DNA of 60,189 nucleotides, taken from contig DUPD01000045.1 in the NCBI GenBank assembly GCA_012838505.1, forward strand, positions 1-60,189. The letters are read 5' to 3'. The position numbers and the translations under genes are program-made. The notes beneath the pieces are model-generated. The model had not been told where the DNA came from. It worked only from the letters and a program-made list of their open reading frames with translations, and made no database searches. The stretch comes from Bacilli bacterium (GTDB lineage Bacteria; Bacillota; Bacilli; Bacillales; Amphibacillaceae). Below, piece after piece: positions 22,878 to 33,379 of the stretch (position 1 is the first letter of the stretch; every line of letters starts with the position of its first letter).

Positions 22878-24227
22878 TTAGATTGATTTTAATTGTTCGA
22901 TTAATTCATCGATTTCTTGAGTGAATAATTGATCATCAGTAATTAACTTTGAGATTTTTTCGTGGGCATGTAAAACTGTTGTATGATCACGACCACCAAA
23001 TTCTTCACCAATTTTAGGTAAAGATAGATCGGTTAGCTCTCGACTGAGATACATCGCAATTTGTCGTGGAAATGCAACAGATCGGGTTCTTTTTTTAGCT
23101 GCAAAGTCTTCTAATTTAATATTATATTTTTTTGAAACTAATTCTTGAATGGTATCAACCGTAATTCGCTTTGGTCGTGAGTTAGGAATAATATCTTTAA
23201 GCGCCTCAGCAGCTAAGGCCGCATCAATATCTTCGTTAATTAATGATGAATACGCAACAACACGAATAAGTGCACCTTCTAATTCTCTAATGTTTGTATC
23301 GATTTGATTGGCGATATATAACATCACTTCATTAGGAATGTCTAACCCTTCAGCTTTGGCTTTTTTACGTAGAATTGCAATCCGAGTTTCTAAATCTGGT
23401 GGGGTGATATCAGTAATAAGTCCCCATTCAAATCTTGAACGTAATCGATCTTCCAATGTTGGAATTTCTTTAGGTGGTCGATCACTTGAAATAATAATTT
23501 GTTTACTTTCTTCATGTAATGTATTAAAAGTATGGAAAAATTCTTCTTGTGTTTGTTCTTTTCCTGCTAAAAATTGAATATCATCAACTAAAAGGATGTC
23601 GACATTGCGATATTTATTTCTAAATTGCTCTGTTTTATTGTCACGAATTGAATTAATAAATTCGTTTGTAAACTTTTCAGATGATAAGTAAACGACATTT
23701 GCATCTGGATTATTTTCAATAATATAATGACCAATTGCATGCATTAAGTGTGTTTTACCGAGCCCAACACCACCGTAAATAAACAGTGGATTATAAGCCT
23801 TAGCTGGTGCTTCTGCAACTGCGAGTGAGGCAGCGTGTGCAAAGCGGTTACCTGATCCAATCACAAATGTCTCAAATGTATATTTATCATTAAGCATCGT
23901 ATTTGTACGTAGTTCATGATTGGTATGAATAACGGCAGGTTTTTGTTTAATTTTATCAATCTTTTCTTGATCCTTTTCTTCTTCTGCAGAAATAAACTTC
24001 ACATTTAAATTAGCTCCAGTCACTTCAAAAATTGCATCAGAAATTAGTTCAGTATATCTATTTTCTAACCAATGACGTGCGAATTCGTTAGGAGCTGATA
24101 CAGTTAAAAAATCATTATCAAGATGATGAGCTTTTGTATTTTTAAACCATGTCTCAAAACTCTCATTAGCTATTTTCTGTCTGATCTTATCAAGCGTTCT
24201 AGCCCATAAATCATCAATGTTCTCCAT
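22878..24227 (-). CDS. dnaA: Chromosomal replication initiator DnaA
   Basis: 449 residues from ATG 24227 ([12 protein letters not shown]), which has AAGGGG upstream; an upstream in-frame ATG at 24269 lacks a ribosome site. Domain I covers about 1-85, a short linker follows, then AAA+ domain III with Walker [10 protein letters not shown] and Walker [11 protein letters not shown], and domain IV with the box-recognition helix [11 protein letters not shown]. DnaA-ATP binds the boxes on both sides of its gene, opens oriC and loads the helicase. Boxes in its own upstream region imply autoregulation. Confidence 0.98.
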   Translation of the reverse strand: MENIDDLWARTLDKIRQKIANESFETWFKNTKAHHLDNDFLTVSAPNEFARHWLENRYTELISDAIFEVTGANLNVKFISAEEEKDQEKIDKIKQKPAVIHTNHELRTNTMLNDKYTFETFVIGSGNRFAHAASLAVAEAPAKAYNPLFIYGGVGLGKTHLMHAIGHYIIENNPDANVVYLSSEKFTNEFINSIRDNKTEQFRNKYRNVDILLVDDIQFLAGKEQTQEEFFHTFNTLHEESKQIIISSDRPPKEIPTLEDRLRSRFEWGLITDITPPDLETRIAILRKKAKAEGLDIPNEVMLYIANQIDTNIRELEGALIRVVAYSSLINEDIDAALAAEALKDIIPNSRPKRITVDTIQELVSKKYNIKLEDFAAKKRTRSVAFPRQIAMYLSRELTDLSLPKIGEEFGGRDHTTVLHAHEKISKLITDDQLFTQEIDELIEQLKSI

Positions 24228-24432
24228 TAATAAGCCCCTTTCTTTATCTGATAATGGAATTGAATACATATGATTGATATTCTTAATTTTTAAGAATAAG
24301 GATGTGGTTGTTTAGGATAGAGGATTAAAAAACCTCTCATAATCTATCTTTAAACAAATGAAAAATAGATCGAAAGGTTTACTTTTAATGGGAGTGTATA
24401 AACAAATTTAAAATATTCATAGACTTATACAG

Positions 24433-24718
24433 TTATCCACATATATGTTAATCATTCAATCTACACAGATGTGAATAACTGTCCACAAGTTATTCACAAG
24501 CTGTGGATAGTTACTCACTTTATTAAAATATTTATGAATTATTAACAATAATTTTAGCAAAAAAGATTTTGATTTGCAAGGTGATTCGACACTTATCCAC
24601 ATTAAAAAACAACTGTTCACAATTATTATCCACAGGTAGTTAATATGTGATTAAGTTGTCTATATGTTGTGTGGATAGTTATTTTTTTAAAAAAAGAGCT
24701 TGAGTAGTTTGTGGACAA
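24433..24718. other. oriC, upstream DnaA box cluster
   Basis: Eight boxes in 290 bases between dnaA and rpmH. Plus strand: 24433-24441, 24593-24601 and 24626-24634 (all TTATCCACA), and 24490-24498 (TTATTCACA). Minus strand: 24470-24478 (TTATTCACA), 24502-24510 and 24670-24678 (CTATCCACA), and 24710-24718 (TTGTCCACA). This is the incA/incC-like half of the origin and also the dnaA promoter region. The remaining 24228-24430 is AT-rich with two small palindromes and no gene. Confidence 0.92.
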
Positions 24719-24762
24719 GTTGTTATCATTAAGGACATGTAAAAAAATAATTTGTTTTAATG

Positions 24763-24792
24763 TTGACAGATGACAAAGCTTTTCATTATAAT
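24763..24792 (+). promoter_or_regulatory. Promoter of rpmH
   Basis: TTGACA (24763-24768) and TATAAT (24787-24792), both perfect, 18 bases apart, about 60 bases before rpmH. A strong vegetative sigma-A promoter is expected for a ribosomal protein gene. Confidence 0.85.
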
Positions 24793-24851
24793 GTATTAGG
24801 TTATGGTATGTTTAAAGAAGGATTTTTAATTCCTCAGGGGGTGTAATATAA

Positions 24852-24986
24852 ATGAAACGCACATTTCAACCAAAAAATCGTCAACGTAAAAAAGTTCACG
24901 GATTTCGTAAACGTATGAGTACAAAAACTGGTCGTAACGTTTTAGCTCGTCGTCGTAAAAAAGGAAGAAAAGTATTATCAGCATAG
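24852..24986 (+). CDS. rpmH: Ribosomal protein bL34
   Basis: 44 residues: [18 protein letters not shown], then [17 protein letters not shown] and an end in KVLSA, the standard bL34 sequence and length. The start has a GGGGGTG ribosome site. It is the first plus-strand gene to the right of oriC, followed by a terminator and rnpA. Confidence 0.98.
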   Translation: MKRTFQPKNRQRKKVHGFRKRMSTKTGRNVLARRRKKGRKVLSA

Positions 24987-25017
24987 ACCACTGACAACAT
25001 TTCAGTGGTCTTTTTTC
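24985..25017 (+). terminator. Terminator between rpmH and rnpA
   Basis: The stem GACCACTGA/TCAGTGGTC is followed by six T residues. It overlaps the rpmH stop codon and probably sets the high rpmH to low rnpA ratio. Confidence 0.88.
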
Positions 25018-25056
25018 CATTTTAATTAGCAATAAGTTATACTGGAGGATAAGTGA

Positions 25057-25398
25057 ATGAGAAAAGTCAATCGATTAAAATCAAATGATGAGTTTCAAAA
25101 AGTGTTTAAACAGGGGAAATCATTTGCAAATCGACAATTGGTACTGTATTATCTTCCAAAACTAGGGCAATCAAATTTTCGCGTAGGTTTGTCGGTGTCA
25201 AAAAAAATTGGTAACGCTGTCGTTAGAAATAAAGTTAAACGTTATTTAAGACAAGCCATTCATGAACTGGAAGCAAAAATTAATCAAGAATATGATCTTG
25301 TTATCATTGCTAGACAGCCTGTAAAAGAAATGAACTTTCATCAAATCAAAAAAAGTTTAACTCATGTGCTATTGAATTCAAAAATTATCGGTAAATAA
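25057..25398 (+). CDS. rnpA: Ribonuclease P protein component
   Basis: 113 residues, usual length. It has FRVGLSVSKKIGNAVVRNKVKR, the RNR-type RNA-binding signature, and a basic N-terminus. It assists the catalytic RNase P RNA in trimming tRNA 5' ends. The start has GGAGG upstream. rpmH-rnpA-yidC is the conserved order. Confidence 0.96.
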   Translation: MRKVNRLKSNDEFQKVFKQGKSFANRQLVLYYLPKLGQSNFRVGLSVSKKIGNAVVRNKVKRYLRQAIHELEAKINQEYDLVIIARQPVKEMNFHQIKKSLTHVLLNSKIIGK

Positions 25399-25514
25399 TT
25401 GATGGTACTTCTTCAAAACGGTATAGTGTTAAAGTAGTATTAATCTTGAGATAGTGATAAAATAGCAATTGAGTTTTACATATAGTGTATCAATGTAAGT
25501 TAAGGAGGAAAATT

Positions 25515-26297
25515 ATGCGTAAGAAAAAGGTCTTAATTGCTGTGGCCTTACTTTTGTTAGTGTTAGTCTTAGCTGGCTGTGGGAATGTTAATGAACCGAT
25601 TACAGCTGAAAGTGAAGGGTTTTGGAATTCATTCTTCGTTTATCCATTATCATGGTTAATAAAGAGTGTAGCAGGATTTTTTGCAGGGAGTTACGGTTGG
25701 GCAATTGTAATTGTAACAATTTTAATTCGTTCACTATTGATCCCATTAAATATTAAACAATTAAAGAGTACTCAAGCAATGCAAGAGATTCAACCAAAGA
25801 TTAAAGAATTACAAGAAAAATATAGTTCTAAAGATGCAAAAACACAAGAAAAATTACAAAAAGAACAAATGGAGTTATTCCAAAAACATAATGTGAATCC
25901 ATTAGCAGGTTGTTTACCAATGTTTGTTCAAATGCCGATTATGATCGCATTGTATCAAGCAATTACACGAACACCTGGATTGCAAGATGGCACATTTTTA
26001 TGGTTTGAATTAGCTGAAAAAGATCCATACTATATTTTACCAATTATTGCAGCAGGAGCAACATTTTTACAACAAAAATTAACAATGGCTGGTTCTGGAT
26101 CAGGACAAGCTGCAGCCAACCCACAAATGTCGATGATGATGTATATGATGCCACTTATGATTGGTGTTATGTCATTGTATTTCCCAGCGGCTCTGTCATT
26201 ATATTGGGTTGTTGGTAACGTATTTATGGTTTTCCAAACAATTTTTATTAGAAAGCCGTTTAAATTCCAACAAAAAGCGGGAGGAAATCAATCGTGA
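25515..26297 (+). CDS. yidC: Membrane protein insertase YidC (SpoIIIJ type)
   Basis: 260 residues from ATG 25515, which has AAGGAGG upstream. A lipoprotein signal ends in LAGC with lipidated Cys22. Five membrane segments follow, including YGWAIVIVTILIRSLLIPLN, whose Arg is the conserved groove residue, and a charged coiled hairpin around 90-120. It inserts membrane proteins alone or with SecYEG, and the paralogue next to jag is needed for sporulation in Bacillus. The last codons overlap the jag start (GTGA). Confidence 0.95.
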   Translation: MRKKKVLIAVALLLLVLVLAGCGNVNEPITAESEGFWNSFFVYPLSWLIKSVAGFFAGSYGWAIVIVTILIRSLLIPLNIKQLKSTQAMQEIQPKIKELQEKYSSKDAKTQEKLQKEQMELFQKHNVNPLAGCLPMFVQMPIMIALYQAITRTPGLQDGTFLWFELAEKDPYYILPIIAAGATFLQQKLTMAGSGSGQAAANPQMSMMMYMMPLMIGVMSLYFPAALSLYWVVGNVFMVFQTIFIRKPFKFQQKAGGNQS

Positions 26298-26920
26298 AAC
26301 AGGTAACTGCTTCTGGACAAACTCTAGACGACGCGATTCAATCTGCTTTAGAGCAACTGAATATGAGTAAGGATCGTGTAGACATAGAGGTTATTGATGA
26401 AGGTAAAAAGGGTATGTTTGGTATTTTTGGTGCTAAACGTGCAATTGTAAAAGTATCAATTAAAGAAGATCCAATTGAACAAGCAGGAAACTATCTCAAA
26501 GAAATCACGCGTTCATTTGCAGATGATATTCAAATTGAGATTAAACAAGAGCAAAATAATGTGACATTTGATTTGTCAGGTGAAAAAATAGCAATGGTAA
26601 TCGGTAAACGTGGTCAAACGCTTAATGCGATTCAGCACCTTGTACAAGTGATGTTAAATCGTCATTCAACTGATTTTTATCGGATTGTAGTTGATGCGGA
26701 AGGTTATCGTGCTAGACGTGAAGAAACTCTGAAGCAATTAGCCAATCGATTAGCAGACAAAGCAATTAAAATCAAAAGAAATGTCACGTTAGAACCGATG
26801 CCGTCATATGAGCGAAAAGTGATTCATAGTATGTTACAAGATAATCCAAAAGTAGAAACACATTCAGATGGCTCAGATCCTAATCGATTTGTTGTGATTA
26901 AGCCAATTTTAAAAAAATAG
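26294..26920 (+). CDS. jag: RNA-binding protein KhpB (Jag)
   Basis: 208 residues: N-terminal Jag domain (about 1-50, EVIDEGKKGMFGIFGAK), KH domain with VIGKRGQTLNAIQHLVQ, and a C-terminal R3H domain with PMPSYERKVIHSML. It binds RNA, in other Bacillota as a dimer with KhpA, and affects cell elongation. Start GTG overlaps the yidC stop, so the two genes are translationally coupled. Confidence 0.95.
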   Translation: MKQVTASGQTLDDAIQSALEQLNMSKDRVDIEVIDEGKKGMFGIFGAKRAIVKVSIKEDPIEQAGNYLKEITRSFADDIQIEIKQEQNNVTFDLSGEKIAMVIGKRGQTLNAIQHLVQVMLNRHSTDFYRIVVDAEGYRARREETLKQLANRLADKAIKIKRNVTLEPMPSYERKVIHSMLQDNPKVETHSDGSDPNRFVVIKPILKK

Positions 26921-26957
26921 TTTAAACTAAGTGATCGGATGATCACATAGTTAATGG

Positions 26958-26999
26958 TAAAGGTTTTGTTTACTTTAAATGTAGACAAAACTTTTTTTA
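26958..26999 (+). terminator. Terminator after jag
   Basis: Imperfect stem AGGTTTTGTTTAC/GTAGACAAAACT followed by seven T residues. Confidence 0.75.
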
Positions 27000-27074
27000 T
27001 ATTGTTCAATTAAATCTGAAGAAGATATTGATGTAAAAAGGAGATGAAAGGATAAACAAATCATCCACATGTTG

Positions 27075-27111
27075 ATAACCCGAACAGTTTGTTACAATCT
27101 GTTCGGGTTAT
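27075..27111. repeat. Perfect 13-base inverted repeat upstream of mnmE
   Basis: ATAACCCGAACAG and CTGTTCGGGTTAT flank an 11-base loop. No T run follows, so it is not a standard terminator. The surrounding gap (26921-27305) also holds DnaA-box-like words (TCATCCACA near 27060 and a minus-strand CTATCCACA near 27130). No gene is present. Confidence 0.7.
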
Positions 27112-27305
27112 TTATATGAATAAATAATTGTGGATAGTTGTGCTACACTAATAAAAGTTACTCACATGTTTATAACTTATTCATTAAATTAAGAAGAAAA
27201 GTTTCCTTTTTTGATGATTTTATGATAGTCTATAACGTTGTAATGTTGATTACAAAATTTAATTTTTTTATATAAATAGATAATTAAATATTGGAGGTGA
27301 AGTGG

Positions 27306-28682
27306 ATGAATGATGACACAATTGCAGCAATATCAACACCACTTGGAGAAGGAGCAATTGGTATTGTCAGACTAAGTGGCGAAGAAGCTGTTAAAATTGC
27401 AAATCGAATTTTTACTGGATCAGATTTAACGAAAGTTGATTCACATACCATTCATTATGGAAAAATTGTTGATCCAAAAACAGATGAAATGATTGAAGAA
27501 GTTATGATTAGCTTAATGCGAGCACCAAAAACATTTACTCGAGAAGACGTTGTTGAAATTAATTGTCACGGAGGATTAGCTTCTGTGAATCGATTATTAG
27601 AGTTAGTGCTAGAACGAGGTGCACGATTAGCTGAACCAGGTGAATTCACAAAACGGGCATTTCTTAATGGCCGAATTGATTTATCACAAGCAGAAGCTGT
27701 GATGGATTTAATTCGGGCAAAGACAGATAAGGCGATGGATGTTGCAATTAAACAGCTTGATGGAAAATTGTCAAAATTAATTCAACGCTTACGCCAAAAT
27801 TTAATTGAAACAGTCGCCCACGTAGAAGTGAATATTGATTATCCAGAGTATGATGACGTCGAAGAAATGACAAAAGGTGTTTTATTAGAAAAAACAACTG
27901 ACGTTTATCAAGAAATAGAAAAACTTTTACTGATGGCCAAACAAGGGAAGATATTAAGAGAGGGGATCTCAACTGCGATTATCGGTCGTCCAAACGTTGG
28001 TAAATCATCGTTATTAAATACACTTGTCCAAGAAAATAAAGCAATCGTTACTGATATCCCTGGAACAACGAGAGATATTATTGAAGAGTATGTCAATATT
28101 CGAGGTGTGCCACTCAGATTAATTGATACAGCTGGGATTCGCGAAACAGAAGATATTGTTGAAAAAATCGGTGTCGAACGTTCGAGACAAGCATTAAAAG
28201 AAGCGGATTTAATTTTACTCGTATTAAATAACAATGAAACTTTATCAGATCAGGATCGACAATTGTTTGAACTTGTAAATGATTTAGAATTAATTGTGTT
28301 GATTAATAAAACAGATTTAGCAGATAAATTAGCTCGGAATGAAGTGGAACAGTTAGCAAACGGTCACCCCATTGTATCAACTTCTTTAATTGAAGAACGA
28401 GGGATTGACGAATTAGAAGAAGCGATCACATCACTCTTCTTTGGCGGTCAGTTGGAAAGTGCTGATATTTCATACGTATCAAATGTACGACATATTCAAT
28501 TATTAAAACAAGCGATGTCTGCGCTTGATGAGGCCAAATCAGCAATTGATTTAGGAATGCCATTAGATTTAATTCAAATTGATGTTACAAGAGCGTGGAG
28601 TATATTAGGAGAAATTGTTGGTGATACCGTTCATGATAGTTTAATTGATCAACTCTTTTCTCAATTTTGTTTAGGAAAATAA
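27306..28682 (+). CDS. mnmE: tRNA modification GTPase MnmE
   Basis: 458 residues from ATG 27306. GGAGGTG lies just upstream, and the in-frame TTG at 27291 overlaps that site. The N-terminal formyl-tetrahydrofolate-binding domain is followed by helices and an inserted G domain ([21 protein letters not shown]), with the C-terminal FCLGK carrying the catalytic cysteine. With MnmG it makes the (carboxymethyl)aminomethyl group on wobble U34 of several tRNAs. mnmG follows after 23 bases. Confidence 0.97.
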   Translation: MNDDTIAAISTPLGEGAIGIVRLSGEEAVKIANRIFTGSDLTKVDSHTIHYGKIVDPKTDEMIEEVMISLMRAPKTFTREDVVEINCHGGLASVNRLLELVLERGARLAEPGEFTKRAFLNGRIDLSQAEAVMDLIRAKTDKAMDVAIKQLDGKLSKLIQRLRQNLIETVAHVEVNIDYPEYDDVEEMTKGVLLEKTTDVYQEIEKLLLMAKQGKILREGISTAIIGRPNVGKSSLLNTLVQENKAIVTDIPGTTRDIIEEYVNIRGVPLRLIDTAGIRETEDIVEKIGVERSRQALKEADLILLVLNNNETLSDQDRQLFELVNDLELIVLINKTDLADKLARNEVEQLANGHPIVSTSLIEERGIDELEEAITSLFFGGQLESADISYVSNVRHIQLLKQAMSALDEAKSAIDLGMPLDLIQIDVTRAWSILGEIVGDTVHDSLIDQLFSQFCLGK

Positions 28683-28705
28683 TCAAACTAAAGGAGTGAA
28701 TAAAA

Positions 28706-30589
28706 ATGGTTTATGATGCAGGTCATTATGATGTGATTGTGATTGGATCTGGACATGCAGGAGTTGAAGCTGCCAATGCATCAGCTAAACGAGGGGCAAA
28801 TACACTCATGTTAACATTAAACTTAGATATGATCGCCTATATGCCGTGCAACCCATCAATTGGTGGGCCTGCAAAAGGGGTCGTCGTAAGGGAAGTCGAT
28901 GCCCTTGGTGGTTTAATGGGTCAAGTAATTGATAAAACATATATTCAAATGCGAATGTTAAATACAAGAAAAGGGCCTGCTGTTCGAGCATTGCGCGCAC
29001 AAGCAGATAAGCCACTATATATCGCAGAAATGAAACATCAGCTTGAAAAATTAGATCATTTAACAATTCGACAAGCAATGGTTGAAAAATTAATTGTCGA
29101 AGATGGTGTCTGTAAGGGCGTTATTACAGAAACCGGCGCAGCTTATTATGCAAAATCAGTTGTAATTACAACTGGAACATTTATGCGAGGGACAGTTAAT
29201 ATTGGTGAAATTTCTTATCAAAGTGGGCCGAATAACCAAAGACCTTCAGTTAAATTGTCCGAAAATCTTGAGGAACTAGGTTTTAAACTTGTTCGATTTA
29301 AAACAGGCACACCACCTAGAATTCATTCAAAATCAATCGATTATTCGAAAACTGAAATACAACCAGGAGATGATCAGCCTGGACATTTTTCATATGAAAC
29401 AAAGGATAAGATAATTGATCAAATTCCATGTTGGTTAACACATACGAATGAAGTGACTCATAAAATTATTGATGATAATTTAAGCCTTTCATCAATGTAC
29501 TCAGGTCAGATTAAAGGTGCAGGTCCAAGATACTGTCCATCAATTGAAGATAAAGTCGTTCGCTTTCATGATAAGCCACGACACCAAATCTTTTTAGAGC
29601 CAGAAGGTCGTGAAACAGAAGAAGTTTACGTTCAGGGACTATCAACATCACTACCCGAATCAATTCAAGAAAAAATGGTACGCTCAATTGCGGGTTTGGA
29701 AAAGGCTGAGATTATGCGTTCTGGTTACGCAATTGAGTATGATACGGTTGTGCCAACACAACTATGGCCAACATTAGAAGTTAAAAATATTAAAGGTTTA
29801 TATACAGCAGGCCAAATTAATGGGACATCGGGCTATGAGGAAGCCGCAGGCCAGGGATTAATAGCAGGTATTAACGCTGCAGCCAGTGCCTTAAATATTG
29901 AAGAACTTGTTCTGGACCGTTCACAAGGATATATCGGTGTCTTAATTGATGATTTAGTAACTAAGGGGACGAGTGAACCTTATCGCTTATTAACATCTCG
30001 AGCTGAATATCGTTTATTACTTCGTCATGACAATGCAGACATCCGATTAACTGAAATCGGTTATCGTCTCGGTTTAATTGATGAGGAACGTTATCAAAAG
30101 TTCCAAACTAAGCTTACTTTAATCAAAGAAGAACAAGAAAGATTACAAAAGCAAACGATCAAGCCTTCAGATGAGTTGAATGTTGCCTTAGAAAAAGTTA
30201 ATGAAAGTCACTTAAAAGAACCAGTTAAAGCATTAGATTTGATGAGAAGACCTGAGATTGACTATTCGTTTATTACTCAGTTTGCACCAGCAGACAAAGA
30301 AATTCCCAATGATGTCATTGAACAAATTGAAATACAAGCAAAATATTCAGGTTATATTGAAAAATCATTACAACAAGTTGATCGAATGAAGAAGATGGAA
30401 GAGAAGAACATTCCTGAAAATATCGATTATGATGCAATTAGTGGTTTGAAAGAAGAGGCTAAATTAAGATTGAAAGAAGTTCGACCTCTGTCAGTTGGTC
30501 AAGCTTCACGTATCTCTGGTGTTAACCCAGCAGATATTTCGATATTACTCGTATATATTGAACAAGGTAAGATCGCAACAGTTAGTTAG
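28706..30589 (+). CDS. mnmG: tRNA uridine-5-carboxymethylaminomethyl modification enzyme MnmG
   Basis: 627 residues. FAD-binding motif [17 protein letters not shown] near the N-terminus, the family signature GPKY-like [28 protein letters not shown], and a C-terminal helical domain that docks MnmE. Partner of MnmE in U34 modification. The ribosome site AAGGAGTG is well placed. rsmG follows after 17 bases in the same operon. Confidence 0.97.
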   Translation: MVYDAGHYDVIVIGSGHAGVEAANASAKRGANTLMLTLNLDMIAYMPCNPSIGGPAKGVVVREVDALGGLMGQVIDKTYIQMRMLNTRKGPAVRALRAQADKPLYIAEMKHQLEKLDHLTIRQAMVEKLIVEDGVCKGVITETGAAYYAKSVVITTGTFMRGTVNIGEISYQSGPNNQRPSVKLSENLEELGFKLVRFKTGTPPRIHSKSIDYSKTEIQPGDDQPGHFSYETKDKIIDQIPCWLTHTNEVTHKIIDDNLSLSSMYSGQIKGAGPRYCPSIEDKVVRFHDKPRHQIFLEPEGRETEEVYVQGLSTSLPESIQEKMVRSIAGLEKAEIMRSGYAIEYDTVVPTQLWPTLEVKNIKGLYTAGQINGTSGYEEAAGQGLIAGINAAASALNIEELVLDRSQGYIGVLIDDLVTKGTSEPYRLLTSRAEYRLLLRHDNADIRLTEIGYRLGLIDEERYQKFQTKLTLIKEEQERLQKQTIKPSDELNVALEKVNESHLKEPVKALDLMRRPEIDYSFITQFAPADKEIPNDVIEQIEIQAKYSGYIEKSLQQVDRMKKMEEKNIPENIDYDAISGLKEEAKLRLKEVRPLSVGQASRISGVNPADISILLVYIEQGKIATVS

Positions 30590-30606
30590 CTTGAAAATTT
30601 AAAATT

Positions 30607-31344
30607 ATGAATGGAATGAAAAAAATGACCCCTGAACAATTTGTCGCAGAACTTAACAAAAATGGGATTTCACTTTCTGAACAACAAATCAATCAGTTCA
30701 AAACTTATTTTGAGACGTTAGTTGAATGGAACGAAAAAATGAATTTGACCGCAATTACCGAACGATCAGAAGTCTATTTAAAACATTTTTTCGATTCAAT
30801 TACAGCAAGCTTTTATTTTAACTTGGATCAACCTTATACAATTTGTGATGTAGGGGCTGGAGCTGGATTTCCTAGCATCCCATTGAAAATTTGTTTCCCA
30901 CAATTAAAGATAACAATTGTTGACTCGTTAAAAAAGAGAATTGGTTTTTTAAATCATTTAGCAATTGAATTAGGGTTGACAAATGTGCAATTTCATCACG
31001 ATCGTGCTGAAACATTTGCACGCAATAAACAATTTCGTCAACAGTTCGATCTAGTTACAGCTCGTGCAGTTGCGAAGATGAGTGTATTGTCTGAACTTTG
31101 CTTACCATTAGTAAAAGAAAATGGTAAGTTTATTGCATTAAAAGGACCAAATGCTGAAGTTGAACTAGATGAAGCAAAATATGCAATTAAAATATTAGGT
31201 GGTAAAACATCAAACTTATATAAAATAAATTTACCTGATAATCAAGGTGAAAGAAATATCATTATTGTTGATAAAGTTAAACCAACGCCAAAGACATATC
31301 CAAGAAAACCTGGGACACCAAATCGTGAACCGCTAGCTAATTAA
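30607..31344 (+). CDS. rsmG: 16S rRNA (guanine(527)-N7)-methyltransferase RsmG
   Basis: Up to 245 residues. SAM-binding motif [15 protein letters not shown], then [17 protein letters not shown] and [20 protein letters not shown], and the C-terminal [11 protein letters not shown]. It methylates G527 of 16S rRNA. The start is uncertain: ATG codons at 30607, 30616 and 30625 are all possible and none has a strong ribosome site. By homologue length the last two are more likely. Confidence 0.94.
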   Translation: MNGMKKMTPEQFVAELNKNGISLSEQQINQFKTYFETLVEWNEKMNLTAITERSEVYLKHFFDSITASFYFNLDQPYTICDVGAGAGFPSIPLKICFPQLKITIVDSLKKRIGFLNHLAIELGLTNVQFHHDRAETFARNKQFRQQFDLVTARAVAKMSVLSELCLPLVKENGKFIALKGPNAEVELDEAKYAIKILGGKTSNLYKINLPDNQGERNIIIVDKVKPTPKTYPRKPGTPNREPLAN

Positions 31345-31347
31345 ATT

Positions 31348-31385
31348 AATCCACGCAGTAAAATTTGCTGCGTGGATTTTGTTAT
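31348..31385 (+). terminator. Terminator after rsmG
   Basis: Stem AATCCACGCAG/CTGCGTGGATT followed by a T-rich tail. It closes the mnmE-mnmG-rsmG operon. Confidence 0.82.
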
Positions 31386-31499
31386 TTTGTCGAAAAAAGT
31401 TTAATATCATATTTTTTATGATATTAAAGGAATTTGTGATAGAATAATAGAAGTATATAGTAGTCGATTTAATTTTAACAAAGTATGATTATTTTAAAT

Positions 31500-31515
31500 T
31501 GTTTCACGTGAAACA
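31500..31515. other. parS site 1
   Basis: Perfect 16-base palindrome TGTTTCACGTGAAACA, about 50 bases upstream of noc. ParB binds it to nucleate the partition complex. Its position in front of noc may also affect noc expression. Confidence 0.95.
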
Positions 31516-31563
31516 TTTTAAATTACTGATCGATTATTATTTGAAGAAAAGGTGGTGTTTATT

Positions 31564-32418
31564 ATTTTACCTCCATTTAGTCGAATGTTCGGTATGGGTG
31601 ACAAAGAAACAATTGAGTCGATCGAAGAGTTTAAACAGGACGAGGTTGTTCAGCTATCAATCAATCATATTTCACCAAATCGGTACCAACCAAGAACAAT
31701 ATTCAATCCTGAAAAAATTGATGAGCTTGCTCAGACGATACATACTCACGGAATGATTCAACCGATTGTTGTCCGTAAAGTTGTAGACGCAGATCAGGAA
31801 TATGAAATAATTGCCGGTGAACGTCGTTACAGAGCGGTTAAACAGTTAGGTTGGACAGAGATTCCCGCGTTGATTCGTCAAATGAATGATAAGGAAACAG
31901 CTTCTGTTGCATTAATTGAAAACTTACAAAGAGAAGAATTGACAGTGATTGAGGAAGCAAGAGCTTATCAACAACTGATTGAAATTCATGAACTAACTCA
32001 AGAAGCATTAGCTCAAAGATTAGGGAAAAGTCAATCAACGATCGCTAATAAATTAAGATTATTAAAGCTTCCAGATCCAATTCAACAAGCAATTATGAAT
32101 AAATCAATTACCGAACGACATGCTCGGGCATTAATTGTTTTAAAAGACGAAGCAAAACAAATTTTATTATTAAATGAAGTTATTGAAAAACAATTAAATG
32201 TAAAACAGACAGAAGAAAAAATCGCTAGACTACTATCAAATCAACCAAAGAAAAAGCGTCCTAGACTTAAAGGTTTTAATAAAGACATGCGAATTGCGAT
32301 GAACACGATTCGGCAATCACTAAATATGGTTACTGATACAGGTGTTAAATTAGAGACAGAAGAAGAGGATTTAGAAGAATACTATCAAATTACAATAAAA
32401 ATCCCTAAAAATAAGTAA
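31564..32418 (+). CDS. noc: Nucleoid occlusion protein Noc
   Basis: 284 residues if translation begins at ATT 31564. ParB-like N-terminal domain ([41 protein letters not shown]), helix-turn-helix ([23 protein letters not shown]) and C-terminal dimer region ([15 protein letters not shown]). The latter and the PFSRMFGMG start mark it as Noc, not Spo0J. Noc coats DNA from its own sites, binds membrane and blocks division over the nucleoid. GTG codons at 31552 and 31555 lie inside the AAGGTGG ribosome site, so the AUU codon eight bases downstream is the better start. Confidence 0.92.
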   Translation: MLPPFSRMFGMGDKETIESIEEFKQDEVVQLSINHISPNRYQPRTIFNPEKIDELAQTIHTHGMIQPIVVRKVVDADQEYEIIAGERRYRAVKQLGWTEIPALIRQMNDKETASVALIENLQREELTVIEEARAYQQLIEIHELTQEALAQRLGKSQSTIANKLRLLKLPDPIQQAIMNKSITERHARALIVLKDEAKQILLLNEVIEKQLNVKQTEEKIARLLSNQPKKKRPRLKGFNKDMRIAMNTIRQSLNMVTDTGVKLETEEEDLEEYYQITIKIPKNK

Positions 32419-32440
32419 TGCTATCATAAATATTTTACAG

Positions 32441-32487
32441 AAAAAAAGAGTGATAACTGTGATAAATCAGCTATCACTCTTTTTTTA
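32441..32487 (+). terminator. Terminator after noc
   Basis: Long stem AGAGTGATAACTG/CAGCTATCACTCT between A and T runs of seven. Confidence 0.87.
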
Positions 32488-32605
32488 TCTGAGTCTAACT
32501 AAGACAAATATCGACTATTTCAGAATATCCACTTATTAACCATGTATAATGTTTAAAAAAATGATAGAATAGAATTAAGAGTTTTTAAAATAGGTAGGTG
32601 ACATA

Positions 32606-33379
32606 ATGGGAAAAGTAATTGCCATAGCCAACCAAAAAGGTGGCGTAGGTAAAACAACATCGGCAGTTAACTTGAGTGCAGGATTAGCACACTTGGGTAA
32701 CAAAACACTATTAGTTGATATTGATCCGCAGGGTAATGCAACTAGTGGGATTGGAATTAACAAAGCTGATATTGATCAGTGTATTTATAATGTTCTTATA
32801 GATGATTTAACAACAGCAGATGTAACTGTTTCAACAAATATTCCTAATTTAGACGTGATACCAGCAACGATTCAATTAGCTGGAGCTGAAATAGAGTTAG
32901 TGCCAACAATATCTAGAGAAATCAGACTTAAAAAAGCATTAGAGTCATCAGTTGATCAATATGACTATATTATCATTGATTGTCCACCTTCACTCGGGTT
33001 GCTTACACTTAATTCATTAACAGCAGCAGATAGTGTAATTATCCCCGTTCAATGTGAATATTACGCACTAGAAGGCTTAAGTCAATTATTAAACACTGTT
33101 CGGTTAGTACAAAAACATCTTAATAAGCAATTAAAAATTGAAGGTGTATTATTGACAATGCTCGATGCTCGCACTAACTTAGGATTACAAGTTATTGAAG
33201 AAGTTAAAAAATATTTTCAAGATAAAGTTTATAACTCGATAATTCCTAGAAATGTTCGGTTAGGTGAGGCACCAAGTCATGGTCAACCAATCATAACGTA
33301 TGATCCAAAGTCAAAAGGTGCAGAAGTGTATCTTGAATTAGCAAAGGAAGTGATGGTCAGTGGCGAGAGGGTTAGGTAA
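32606..33379 (+). CDS. parA: Chromosome partitioning ATPase ParA (Soj)
   Basis: 257 residues. Deviant Walker A KGGVGKTTSAVNL near residue 10, then DIDPQGNATSG and DYIIIDCPPSLGLLTLNSL. The ATP-bound dimer binds DNA non-specifically, ParB stimulates ATP hydrolysis, and in Bacillus the monomer-dimer switch controls DnaA. The ribosome site GTAGGTG is present. The last 20 bases overlap parB. Confidence 0.96.
   Translation: MGKVIAIANQKGGVGKTTSAVNLSAGLAHLGNKTLLVDIDPQGNATSGIGINKADIDQCIYNVLIDDLTTADVTVSTNIPNLDVIPATIQLAGAEIELVPTISREIRLKKALESSVDQYDYIIIDCPPSLGLLTLNSLTAADSVIIPVQCEYYALEGLSQLLNTVRLVQKHLNKQLKIEGVLLTMLDARTNLGLQVIEEVKKYFQDKVYNSIIPRNVRLGEAPSHGQPIITYDPKSKGAEVYLELAKEVMVSGERVR

Noticed and set aside
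27908-28234. 108-codon minus-strand frame
   Set aside because: Antisense to the mnmE G domain.
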